DNA of 64,000 bases from Sphingomonas hankookensis. Lineage in GTDB: Bacteria > Pseudomonadota > Alphaproteobacteria > Sphingomonadales > Sphingomonadaceae. A program made the translations under genes and the position numbers. Under the pieces are notes generated by a model that worked only from the letters and a program-made list of their open reading frames with translations, did not search any database and was not told the origin of the DNA. Shown here one piece after another: positions 51,216 through 58,542 of this stretch; position 1 is the first letter of the stretch, and every line of letters begins with the position of its first letter. The stretch spans positions 310,001 to 374,000 of the forward strand of contig NZ_JAKREV010000003.1 in assembly GCF_022664465.1 (NCBI RefSeq), given 5' to 3'.

Positions 51216-51848
51216 TCAGCGACGGACGCGACGGGGTTCGTTGAACCTGAACGCGCTGTCGGCGACCGGCACGTTAAAGCGCTGGTTGGTCAGCCGCACC
51301 GTCGTCCGGTTCGCCTGGGCATCCAGCGCGACCCAACCCTGCAGCATCAACCCCGCGGGGGCGGAGGACTGGCGCGCGAAGATCATCGTGATCCGGCCAT
51401 ATTCGGGACGCTTCGGGTCGTACGCCTCGACGCTGACGATGCGCGGGTCGTTCGACGGCACGACGCGCGCGAATTTCGATGCGTCGCGTTCGGGGTTCAG
51501 CAGGATGCCGAGCGGCGAGTTGCCGATCGGCCAACGCTGCTTCTGTCCGACCTGATAGTCGAGGAAGTAGAGCGACTTGCCGTCGGACACGAGCAGGATC
51601 GGCACGCTCTTTTCATATTGGAAGCGGATCTTGCCCGGCTTTTTCAGCGTCAGCTGCCCCGACAGGACGCGACCGTTGCGGTCGGTCTGGGTAAAGTCCG
51701 CGGTCATCGTCTGCGCTGCGGCAAGGTGCCGCTGGACCGAGGCGAGGTCGTTCTGCGGCGCCTGCGCATGGATCGCCGCCGGGGCGGCGATGGCGAGAAC
51801 GGGGGCGAGCGCGAGGGCGATCGGGCGGATGGGGCGTCTCCAGGTCAT
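51216..51848 (-). CDS. lolA: Outer-membrane lipoprotein carrier protein
   Basis: A 210-aa periplasmic protein. Signal peptide MTWRRPIRPIALALAPVLAI with AxA cleavage before QAP. The LolA fold follows: TMTADFTQTDRNGRVLSGQLTLKKPGKIRFQY, then SDGKSLYFLDYQVGQ, and MLQGWVALDAQANRTTVRL. LolA ferries lipoproteins from the inner-membrane LolCDE complex to the outer membrane. The start at 51848 fits the signal peptide. A longer start is unlikely. A frame of 112 codons in another register is a shadow. Confidence 0.92.
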   Translation of the reverse strand: MTWRRPIRPIALALAPVLAIAAPAAIHAQAPQNDLASVQRHLAAAQTMTADFTQTDRNGRVLSGQLTLKKPGKIRFQYEKSVPILLVSDGKSLYFLDYQVGQKQRWPIGNSPLGILLNPERDASKFARVVPSNDPRIVSVEAYDPKRPEYGRITMIFARQSSAPAGLMLQGWVALDAQANRTTVRLTNQRFNVPVADSAFRFNEPRRVRR

Positions 51849-51912
51849 GCGGGCGGGGTAGAATCGCGGCATTGAACGCGGCCTGAACCCGTGGGTTGCG
51901 TGGCGCCCTTCC

Positions 51913-51944
51913 CCCATCGTCGTACCCCCGCCTGCGCGGGGGTA
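51913..51944. repeat. Family C half element
   Basis: CGTACCCCCGCCTGCGCGGG GGTACG forms a single hairpin, the same arm as in the 11000-11092 element. It lies between the glpX stop and the lolA start. Confidence 0.6.
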
Positions 51945-51963
51945 CGTTCAATGCGCGTAAGTC

Positions 51964-52923
51964 TTACAACCGATGCTCGCCCTTCACCCAACGGACCGTG
52001 CCCGAGCTGGCGCGCATCACGACGCTTTCGGTGGTCATCTTGCCCGGCATGCGCTTCACGCCCTTCAGCAGCGAACCATCGGTCACGCCGGTCGCCGCGA
52101 AGATGCAGTCGCCGCGCGCCAGTTCGGTCAGGTCGTATTGCTTGTCGAGGTCGGTGACGCCCCACTTCGCCGCGCGGGCGCGTTCGTCGTCGTTGCGGAA
52201 CAGCAGCCGGCCCTTGAACTGCCCGCCGACGCAGCGCAGCGCCGCGGCGGCCAGTACGCCCTCGGGCGCGCCGCCCTGGCCCATATACAGGTCGATGGTG
52301 GTGTCGGGATCGCTGGTCGCGATCACGCCGGCGACGTCGCCATCGCCGATCAGCATCACGCCGCACCCGACCGCACGCAGCTCGGCGATCATCGCTTCGT
52401 GGCGCGGACGGTTGAGGACGCAGACGATGATGTCGTGCGGATCGACGCCCTTGGCCTTGGCGATCGCGGTCACGTTTTCGGTCGGCGAGCGGTCGAGGTC
52501 GATGATCCCCTCGGGATAGCCCGGACCGCAGGCGATCTTGTCCATATAGACGTCGGGGGCGTTCAGCAGGCCGCCCTTCTCCGCGATCGCCAACACTGCG
52601 AGGCTGTTCGGCCCGGCGGTCGCGCAGATCGTGGTGCCTTCCAGCGGATCGAGCGCGATGTCGATCTCCGGTCCCTTGCCGATACCGACCTTCTCGCCGA
52701 TGAACAGCATCGGTGCCTCGTCGCGCTCGCCCTCGCCGATGACGACGGTGCCGTCCATGTAGAGTTCGTTCAGCGCGGCGCGCATCGCTTCGACCGCGGC
52801 GGCGTCGGCGGCCTTTTCATCGCCCCGCCCGACCAGCGTCGATGCGGCGATCGCCGCCGCTTCGGTGACGCGCACCATTTCGAGGACGAGCACGCGGTCG
52901 AGGGTGTTGCTGACAGGCTGCAT
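51964..52923 (-). CDS. glpX: Class II fructose-1,6-bisphosphatase
   Basis: A 319-aa GlpX-type enzyme. Landmarks: DGTVVIGEGERDEAPMLFIGE (metal-binding Glu and Asp), IDIALDPLEGTT (the DPLEGTT phosphatase signature, about residues 91-97), DVYMDKIACGP, and the C-terminal GDCIFAATGVTDGSLLKGV. It dephosphorylates fructose-1,6-bisphosphate in gluconeogenesis, and some GlpX enzymes also act on sedoheptulose-1,7-bisphosphate. The ATG has GGAG about 11 nt upstream, slightly distant. A longer in-frame ATG at 52989 lacks similarity. Confidence 0.96.
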   Translation of the reverse strand: MQPVSNTLDRVLVLEMVRVTEAAAIAASTLVGRGDEKAADAAAVEAMRAALNELYMDGTVVIGEGERDEAPMLFIGEKVGIGKGPEIDIALDPLEGTTICATAGPNSLAVLAIAEKGGLLNAPDVYMDKIACGPGYPEGIIDLDRSPTENVTAIAKAKGVDPHDIIVCVLNRPRHEAMIAELRAVGCGVMLIGDGDVAGVIATSDPDTTIDLYMGQGGAPEGVLAAAALRCVGGQFKGRLLFRNDDERARAAKWGVTDLDKQYDLTELARGDCIFAATGVTDGSLLKGVKRMPGKMTTESVVMRASSGTVRWVKGEHRL

Positions 52924-53037
52924 TGGGACGAAGCTCCTAGCCGTTAAACGGATTAAACGCGCGATAGGCGACATGCTCTTGCCGGGCAAGTCGCGTCGTC
53001 GGATAAGTGGTGTCTATCCTTCCCGAAAGGCGTGGGC

Positions 53038-53397
53038 ATGACGGCGTGGATGCTGGTGCTGGCGATGGTACAGGACGGCCATGCCACGACGGCGATGATC
53101 GCCCGTGCGCGTGCGGCGACCCAGGTGATCCAGCCGTGCCGCACTGACGCCGATCCCGACGAGATCGTGGTGTGCGCCGCGCGCCACGCCGACCGGTACC
53201 GCGCACCGCTGGTCCTGCCACGGGCGGAGGGCGATCCGAACATCGTCGATGCGCTTGGCGAGCGCGAGCGGTTGCTGGCGGTGCCGGGGGCATCCTGCGG
53301 TACGGGCGCGTTCCTGCAGGGCTGTGGTTTCGTCGGGGTCACCGCCTCCACCCGGCGTGGTGGCACGGTGGGGCGGGCACGGCCGCTGGCGCGGTAA
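53038..53397 (+). CDS. Small secreted Cys-containing protein
   Basis: A 119-aa protein with a short hydrophobic start (MTAWMLVLAMVQDGHA) and the motif CRTDADPDEIVVCAARHADRYR, a pattern repeatedly seen in small sphingomonad exported proteins of unknown function (C..DEIVVCGRR..RYR). Four Cys could form two disulfides. GAAAGG precedes the ATG. GTG at 53032 is an alternative. Followed by another small four-Cys gene on the same strand. Confidence 0.7.
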   Translation: MTAWMLVLAMVQDGHATTAMIARARAATQVIQPCRTDADPDEIVVCAARHADRYRAPLVLPRAEGDPNIVDALGERERLLAVPGASCGTGAFLQGCGFVGVTASTRRGGTVGRARPLAR

Positions 53398-53461
53398 CAC
53401 GGCAGCAACCTATCCTCCGCCAAATCGTTCGGAACGAACGGTCTTTTCAGGGGGAAGCCTT

Positions 53462-53734
53462 ATGTCTGTACTGTTGCTGTTGCTGATGGTGCAGGCGGCA
53501 CCCGCGCCGGCCAAGCTGGGCGTCGCCGACCCGGTCAATTGCGTCCTCACCCCGCGGGCGCTTAGCTGTCCGGAACGGCGCAGCGAGCGGTTCCGGCTGG
53601 GTGACGACGACGAACCAACGTTCGATCGGAAGGCCGACGGGTTGAAGCAGGACGGGCGGCAATGTGGGCTGCTGGGGTCGCAGCAATATTGCACCCGCAA
53701 GCCGCGTACGATCCTGTCGGCGCCGACGGGGTGA
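53462..53734 (+). CDS. Small secreted four-Cys protein
   Basis: A 90-aa protein. Hydrophobic start MSVLLLLLMVQAAPAPAK with probable cleavage after APA, then a hydrophilic body with four Cys (NC, SC, QC and YC contexts) and an Arg-rich segment ERRSERFRLGDDDEP. Nothing recognised beyond general similarity in size and Cys number to the preceding gene. GGGGAAG lies 6 nt before the ATG. A plausible real gene but function unknown. Confidence 0.65.
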   Translation: MSVLLLLLMVQAAPAPAKLGVADPVNCVLTPRALSCPERRSERFRLGDDDEPTFDRKADGLKQDGRQCGLLGSQQYCTRKPRTILSAPTG

Positions 53735-53756
53735 TCGGGACGCGACGTTGAATGAC

Positions 53757-53863
53757 AGCTGTCTTCGTCATTGCCGCAAAGGCGGGAATCCATAGCCGTT
53801 TAGGTTGCGACTTCATGCGCGACGCAGGCGGATGGGGATACCCGCCGGCGCGGGAATGACGGC
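53757..53863. repeat. Palindromic element, family G copy 3
   Basis: Left arm TCGTCATTGCCGCAAAGGCG with GGAATCCATAGCCG. Right arm GGGGATACCCGCCGGCGCGG GAATGACG. It lies between the small secreted-protein gene and the ferritin-like gene, with no further gene in the 214-bp gap. Confidence 0.65.
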
Positions 53864-53948
53864 AAGGGATGGGGCGGTAGTCCTGCATCCAACGAACAGA
53901 ATGTCTGTCCGACTTGGAACGGGGCGGCAGACCACCGCCCCGCACCCC

Positions 53949-54464
53949 TTACGCCTCGGCCAGTTCGGCTTGCGCGTTGACCTTGTGCTCGGCCATCGTC
54001 GTCAGCTTTTCGTCGGTAGCGCGTTCCTCGGCCAGCGTTTCGGCCAGCAGTGCGGCGCAGTCCTCTCGGCCCAGCTGGCGCGCCCACGCGATCAGCGTGC
54101 CGTAGCGCGTGATCTCATAATGCTCGACCGCCTGTGCCGAGGCGATCAGCGCGGCGTCGAGCACCTTTTTGTCGGCGATCTCGCCCGCGACTTCGTTGGC
54201 TTCCTTGATGATGCCGTCGATCGCCGGGCAGGTCACCGCCTTCTTGGTCGCGCCGTGGAGCTGGAACACCTGCTCCAGCCGGCGGATCTGCCCTTCGGTT
54301 TCGGCCAGATGCTTTTCGAACCCGGCCTTCAGCTCCGGGTCGGTCGCCTTCTCGATCATCTTGGGCAGCGCCTTCATGATCTGGTTCTCGGCGTAATAGA
54401 CGTCCTGCAGCTGGTGGACGAACAGGTCGTCGAGCGTCGCGATATCCTTGGAAAACAGGCCCAT
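53949..54464 (-). CDS. DUF892 ferritin-like protein (YciE family)
   Basis: A 171-aa all-helical protein starting MGLFSKDIATLDDLFVHQLQDVYYAENQI, the YciE/DUF892 hallmark. Glu and His residues placed as in a ferritin-like four-helix bundle occur in DVYYAENQI, KHLAETEGQI, AVEHYEITRYGTLI and LAEERATDEKL. YciE-type proteins bind metal and accumulate under osmotic or envelope stress. Role not established. Its gene faces away from the secreted-protein genes. The hisN gene is upstream on the same strand. Confidence 0.9.
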   Translation of the reverse strand: MGLFSKDIATLDDLFVHQLQDVYYAENQIMKALPKMIEKATDPELKAGFEKHLAETEGQIRRLEQVFQLHGATKKAVTCPAIDGIIKEANEVAGEIADKKVLDAALIASAQAVEHYEITRYGTLIAWARQLGREDCAALLAETLAEERATDEKLTTMAEHKVNAQAELAEA

Positions 54465-54538
54465 GGGTCGTTCCTTCGCTTGAATGGGTGACGTGCATCC
54501 CCAACGATGCGACCGCCCCCCGGTTGCGAAGAAAATGG

Positions 54539-55321
54539 TCAGTGGCCGCGGCAACCGAGCAGTTCGACGACATCCTCGAGTCGCGCCGCATCGCCCAGCG
54601 CGATAACCTCGCCGATGCTGCCGGCGTGGAGCGGGTCGCCCGACCAGTCGCTCATCGTGCCGCCCGCCCCTTCGACCACCGGTACCAGCGCGGCGAAATC
54701 GTGGAGCTTCAACTCCGCCTCGACCACCAGGTCGATATGGCCCGATGCCAGCGTGCCATAGGAATAGCAGTCGCCGCCCAGCACCGTCGAGCGCACCTTC
54801 GCCTCGACATGTTCGAACCCGTGCAGCTGGCCGTCGTCGAACAGCGCCGGGCTGGTCGTCGCGAGCAGCGCATCGGCAAGGGTCCGGCAGCGGCGGGTCT
54901 GCGCCGGCTGGCCGTTGAAGGTCGTCGGCCGCCCGACCGCGCCGATCCAGCGTTCGTGCAGGATCGGCTGGTCGATGATGCCGAGGACCGGCCAGCCATC
55001 CTCGACCAGCGCGATCAGCGTGCCGAAGATCGGCCGCCCGGCGATGAACGAGCGCGTGCCGTCGATCGGGTCGAGTACCCAGATGCGGCCGCTGGTCCCC
55101 TCCGACACGCCATATTCCTCGCCATGGATGCCGTCCGACGGGCGTTCGCGCTCGATCAGCGTACGCATCGCCGCCTCCGCCTCGCGATCGGCAAGGGTGA
55201 CGGGCGAGGCGTCGTCCTTGATCTCGAGGCCGTAGCTGCTGCGAAAGCGCGGGCGGATCGCGGCGCCGGCGGCATCGGCCAGCTGGGCGGCAAGGGTCAG
55301 GTCGGCGGCGGTGACGGGCAT
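54539..55321 (-). CDS. hisN: Histidinol-phosphatase (inositol monophosphatase family)
   Basis: A 260-aa IMPase-fold enzyme. Metal sites: HGEEYG (about residue 67), VLDPIDGTRSFIAGRPIFGTLIAL (DPIDGT, about residues 83-88) and the C-terminal LHDFAALVPVVEGAGG. The HisN branch of the family, common in alphaproteobacteria, dephosphorylates histidinol phosphate. With hisZ elsewhere in the window the assignment is favoured over inositol phosphatase. The ATG at 55321 has no strong ribosome site visible. It diverges from the phospholipase A gene. Confidence 0.85.
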   Translation of the reverse strand: MPVTAADLTLAAQLADAAGAAIRPRFRSSYGLEIKDDASPVTLADREAEAAMRTLIERERPSDGIHGEEYGVSEGTSGRIWVLDPIDGTRSFIAGRPIFGTLIALVEDGWPVLGIIDQPILHERWIGAVGRPTTFNGQPAQTRRCRTLADALLATTSPALFDDGQLHGFEHVEAKVRSTVLGGDCYSYGTLASGHIDLVVEAELKLHDFAALVPVVEGAGGTMSDWSGDPLHAGSIGEVIALGDAARLEDVVELLGCRGH

Positions 55322-55421
55322 GGCGTGCCTTTGGCTTGGAGAACGGCGCCAGATAGGCGGAGCGGCCCCCAAAGCGCAAACGATGCTCGCGATCGTCGCA
55401 AATGGCTGGCAAACGGGGCAG

Positions 55422-56429
55422 ATGATCGCCCTCGCCCTGCTGCTCGCCGCGCAACCGCAACTGCGCATCGTCGCCGAACCCCCGGCTTCGTTCGCCGACG
55501 CGGAAGAGGGCGTGAGCGTGTTCGTGCTGAACGAAGGCACCGATCCCGCGGATGCGGAACCGCAGGCGATGGAGGTGGTGACCGCCGACCGCGCGACTCT
55601 GCGGATCGAACCGGTCGACGCGGCGCGTACGCGAATCGCCCCCGGCGGCTTTGCGAAGCTGCGGTATCGCATCGTTCCCGTCCAACAGGCCGCGATCGGC
55701 ACCCCGGCCGAATCGACACCGGCGGGCGAGACGCAGGTCGCCACCGCGCAGGGGAACCGGGCGGGCTTCCTCGACCGGTTCGAACCGCACGAACCGATCT
55801 ATGGCGCGTTCGGGCTGGGATCGGATGGCGCGAAGCTGCAGGTCAGCCTCGCGTTCCGCCCGTTCGACGGGGCGGGGGTGCTCGACGATGTACGCCTTGC
55901 GTGGACGCAGACGATGTTCTGGGCGATCGACCGGTCGTCGGGGCCGTTCCGCAGCACCAACTACAGCCCCGAAGTCTATTATCAGCGCCGCGTGACCGAC
56001 CGGATCGTCGCCGCGGGCGGTTATGCCCATGATTCGAACGGGCGCGATGCCGGGTCGATCGACGTGAACCGCCTCTTCGTTTCTGCCAGCTATGCCCTGC
56101 CGATCGGCGATGGCTGGCAGGTGGAGGCGACGCCGAAGCTATGGAGCTATGTCGGCACCGGCTATCGCGACCTCGACCGCTATTGGGGCAATGTGTCGCT
56201 GGGGGCGGCGATCGGGCAGGTCGACGGGCTGCGTATCGCCGCGTCGCTGCGCAACCCGACCGGGCGGCGGCGCGCGGGCGAGCTGTTCGCGTCCTATCCG
56301 CTGGCGCGACTCGGGGCAGGGACCGGCTTCTACGTGTTCGGGCAGGCCTTCAGCGGCTATGGCGAGGCGATCGACGACTATGCCCTGCGCAGTTCGTCGG
56401 CGCGGCTGGGCATCGCCTTTACCCGTTGA
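55422..56429 (+). CDS. Outer membrane phospholipase A
   Basis: A protein of about 335 aa. Short signal peptide MIALALLLAAQ. A beta-sandwich-like N-terminal part (to about residue 110) is followed by the PLA1 barrel: FWAIDRSSGPFRSTNYSPEVYY, then AGGYAHDSNGRDAGSIDVNRLFV with the catalytic His and Ser of the H-x-S-N-G motif and the third residue Asn in VNRLF. OMPLA hydrolyses phospholipids misplaced in the outer leaflet. Start uncertain: ATGs at 55311, 55383 and 55422 are in frame. 55422 is favoured because it begins a signal peptide and leaves room for a promoter. Confidence 0.85.
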   Translation: MIALALLLAAQPQLRIVAEPPASFADAEEGVSVFVLNEGTDPADAEPQAMEVVTADRATLRIEPVDAARTRIAPGGFAKLRYRIVPVQQAAIGTPAESTPAGETQVATAQGNRAGFLDRFEPHEPIYGAFGLGSDGAKLQVSLAFRPFDGAGVLDDVRLAWTQTMFWAIDRSSGPFRSTNYSPEVYYQRRVTDRIVAAGGYAHDSNGRDAGSIDVNRLFVSASYALPIGDGWQVEATPKLWSYVGTGYRDLDRYWGNVSLGAAIGQVDGLRIAASLRNPTGRRRAGELFASYPLARLGAGTGFYVFGQAFSGYGEAIDDYALRSSSARLGIAFTR

Positions 56430-56496
56430 CGTACATCCGCTGGCGCGGGTCACCGAAGCTGGTAGGGTATAGCGAAATTCGCTCAAGGAACTGCCG

Positions 56497-57048
56497 ATGC
56501 GCCTCGCCCTGTTCGCCGCCGCCCTGACCCTGCCGTTCGCCGCCCCGCTGTCCGCCGCGCTGGCGCCGGGGGCCAAGGCGCCCGATTTCACCACACAGGC
56601 GGCTATCGCGGGGAAGGCGTTCACGCTCAACCTGCGCTCGCAGCTGCGCAAGGGGCCGGTCGTACTCTATTTCTTCCCGGCGGCGTTCACCGGCGGCTGC
56701 AATGCCGAGGCGAAGGCGTTTGCCGACGCGGTCGACGATTTCAAGGCGGCGGGCGCGACCGTGATCGGCATGTCGGCCGACGGTATCGACAAGCTCCAGG
56801 AATTTTCCAAGGCGCATTGCGCCGGCCGCTTCGCCGTCGCCAGCGCGGGGCCGCGGGTGATCCAGGGGTTCGACGTGGCGCTCAACCGTCCCGCCGGTGC
56901 CGACGGCAAGGCGCGGACGATGACCACCCGCACCAGCTATGTCATTGATCGTGCAGGCCGGATCGCGTTCGTCCATTCGGACATGAACCCGGCGGACCAT
57001 GTGCGCACCACCTTGGCGGCGGTTCGCGGGCTGGCCCTCGCGCGCTGA
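56497..57048 (+). CDS. Exported peroxiredoxin (AhpC/TSA-like)
   Basis: A 183-aa thioredoxin-fold protein with a signal peptide (MRLALFAAALTLPFAAPLSA). Peroxidatic Cys in FTGGCNAEA (about residue 68, with Thr 3 before and Phe before that), second Cys in SKAHCAG 40 residues later. Arg in MTTRTSYVIDRAGRI fits the active-site triad. It would reduce peroxides in the periplasm. Located between the phospholipase and the diguanylate cyclase on the same strand. Confidence 0.9.
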   Translation: MRLALFAAALTLPFAAPLSAALAPGAKAPDFTTQAAIAGKAFTLNLRSQLRKGPVVLYFFPAAFTGGCNAEAKAFADAVDDFKAAGATVIGMSADGIDKLQEFSKAHCAGRFAVASAGPRVIQGFDVALNRPAGADGKARTMTTRTSYVIDRAGRIAFVHSDMNPADHVRTTLAAVRGLALAR

Positions 57049-57168
57049 CCGCCGTCCGCCAATCGTAGATGGTCGGTTAACGTCGCCGCAACCCGATCTT
57101 AGCATTCGCAGGCCTAGTCCTTTGGCACCAATCTGTGCGGGGGCGCAGTAGTGCGGCGGAGGACGGAC

Positions 57169-58278
57169 GTGTATTTCGAGAAGATCGGCGATGGCACGGT
57201 ATCGGTCGGCGACGGCCTGATCCACGCGGTCCTCGCCTTTCTCGAGGAACAGCGGTTGGAGCCGACGCCGCTCAACTACAGCTTCGGCTATCGCGTGATA
57301 CACGATCCGGCGGGCCCGCTGGCGCTGGAGGTCGCGCGGCGCACCGACGGCGGCATTCGCATGACCAGCAGCGAGGTCGAGGCGCTGGGCACGATGATCG
57401 AGGGGGCGGCGCACATGACGCTGTCGCCTGCGCTCACAATCCAGCCCGGTCCGGTTCCGCCGGCCGTCGCCACGCTGGTCGAACCGAACGATGCGGCGAC
57501 CAATGCCGCGGCCTCCGCCGAGGCGCTGGTCGTCGAAACCCGGCGCCAGGTCGCCGGGTTCGAAACCATGGTGTCGGCGATGCGCAGCGAAACGCGCGAT
57601 TTCGGGCGCGACCTGGCCGCGCGCGAGGATGCGCTGCGCCGATCGGTCCCCGATGACAGCACCGACATGTCGTTCACCGAACTGGCGCGGATCACCGCCG
57701 CGATGCGCGCACGGGTCGAGGTTGCCGAGGCGCGACTCGAACAGGCGACGCGCGAGGCGAGCGAACTGCGCGAACAGCTTGCCGCCGCGCACGACGATGC
57801 CCGGCGCGACCCGCTGACGTCGCTGCCCAATCGCCGTGCGTTCGAAGAGGCGTTGGACGGCCAGATCGAGGGTCCGTTTCATGTCGCGATGTGCGACGTC
57901 GACCATTTCAAGACGGTCAACGACCAGCATGGTCACCCGGTCGGCGACCGGGTGCTCAAGGCGATCGCCGGCACGCTGGCACGCGAATGCGCCGGGCATC
58001 TGGTGGCGCGCTATGGTGGCGAGGAATTCGCGCTGCTACTAGGCGGGGTCGATGCTGGCGAGGCGCAACTGCTGCTGGAGCGCGCGCGCCGCGCGGTGGG
58101 CGAGCGACGCTATCGTCTGCGCGAGAGCGATACCGTGATCCAAGGCATCACTTTGTCGGCGGGACTGGTGTCGATCGCACCGGGCGAAACGCTGCGGGAT
58201 GCGATCGTGCGGGCCGATGCCCTGCTATATACGGCCAAGCGACAAGGGCGCGACCGGATGGTTGGTGAAATTTGCTGA
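57169..58278 (+). CDS. GGDEF diguanylate cyclase
   Basis: A 369-aa protein. The N-terminal 130 residues have no recognised fold. A helical, coiled-coil-like stretch (about 150-215, ARVEVAEARLEQATREASELREQLAAA) leads into a GGDEF domain with DPLTSLPNRRAFEEAL, DHFKTVNDQHGHPVGDRVL and the active-site loop RYGGEEFALLL. The intact GGEEF suggests c-di-GMP synthesis. A GTG start at 57169 with GGAGGA 5 nt upstream is preferred over a GTG at 57151. No membrane segment, so likely cytosolic. Confidence 0.9.
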   Translation: MYFEKIGDGTVSVGDGLIHAVLAFLEEQRLEPTPLNYSFGYRVIHDPAGPLALEVARRTDGGIRMTSSEVEALGTMIEGAAHMTLSPALTIQPGPVPPAVATLVEPNDAATNAAASAEALVVETRRQVAGFETMVSAMRSETRDFGRDLAAREDALRRSVPDDSTDMSFTELARITAAMRARVEVAEARLEQATREASELREQLAAAHDDARRDPLTSLPNRRAFEEALDGQIEGPFHVAMCDVDHFKTVNDQHGHPVGDRVLKAIAGTLARECAGHLVARYGGEEFALLLGGVDAGEAQLLLERARRAVGERRYRLRESDTVIQGITLSAGLVSIAPGETLRDAIVRADALLYTAKRQGRDRMVGEIC

Positions 58279-58431
58279 TCGATGGTGTCTGGCGCCGTGT
58301 GAATTGCAACACTCGCATCATCCTGCGAATAAAATCAAGCAAAAACATATATTTATGAAACTGGCACATCCTCTGCAAAGCATGGTGCATAGCCGGCGAA
58401 ACGGTTCGCACGGCAACAGGAAGTGACCATC

Positions 58432-58539
58432 ATGATCCGCACCGATACCCTTCGCCACCATGTCGCCGCCGTGTTCGGCGCGCTGTTCGTGTCCGCCGTG
58501 CTGCTGTCGGTCGCCGCGCCGGTGATGCCGATCGCCTGA
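58432..58539 (+). CDS. 35-residue single-pass membrane peptide
   Basis: A short frame encoding MIRTDTLRHHVAAVFGALFV followed by SAVLLSVAAPVMPIA. One hydrophobic helix after a basic start. AGGAAG lies about 9 nt before the ATG and an unusually AT-rich stretch (58325-58357) is upstream, consistent with a strong promoter and a real small gene. Small proteins with this pattern (FGALFVSAVLL, ending PIA) recur in sphingomonads, function unknown. It ends 3 nt before the convergent FAD oxidoreductase stop. Confidence 0.65.
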   Translation: MIRTDTLRHHVAAVFGALFVSAVLLSVAAPVMPIA

Positions 58540-58542
58540 CCC

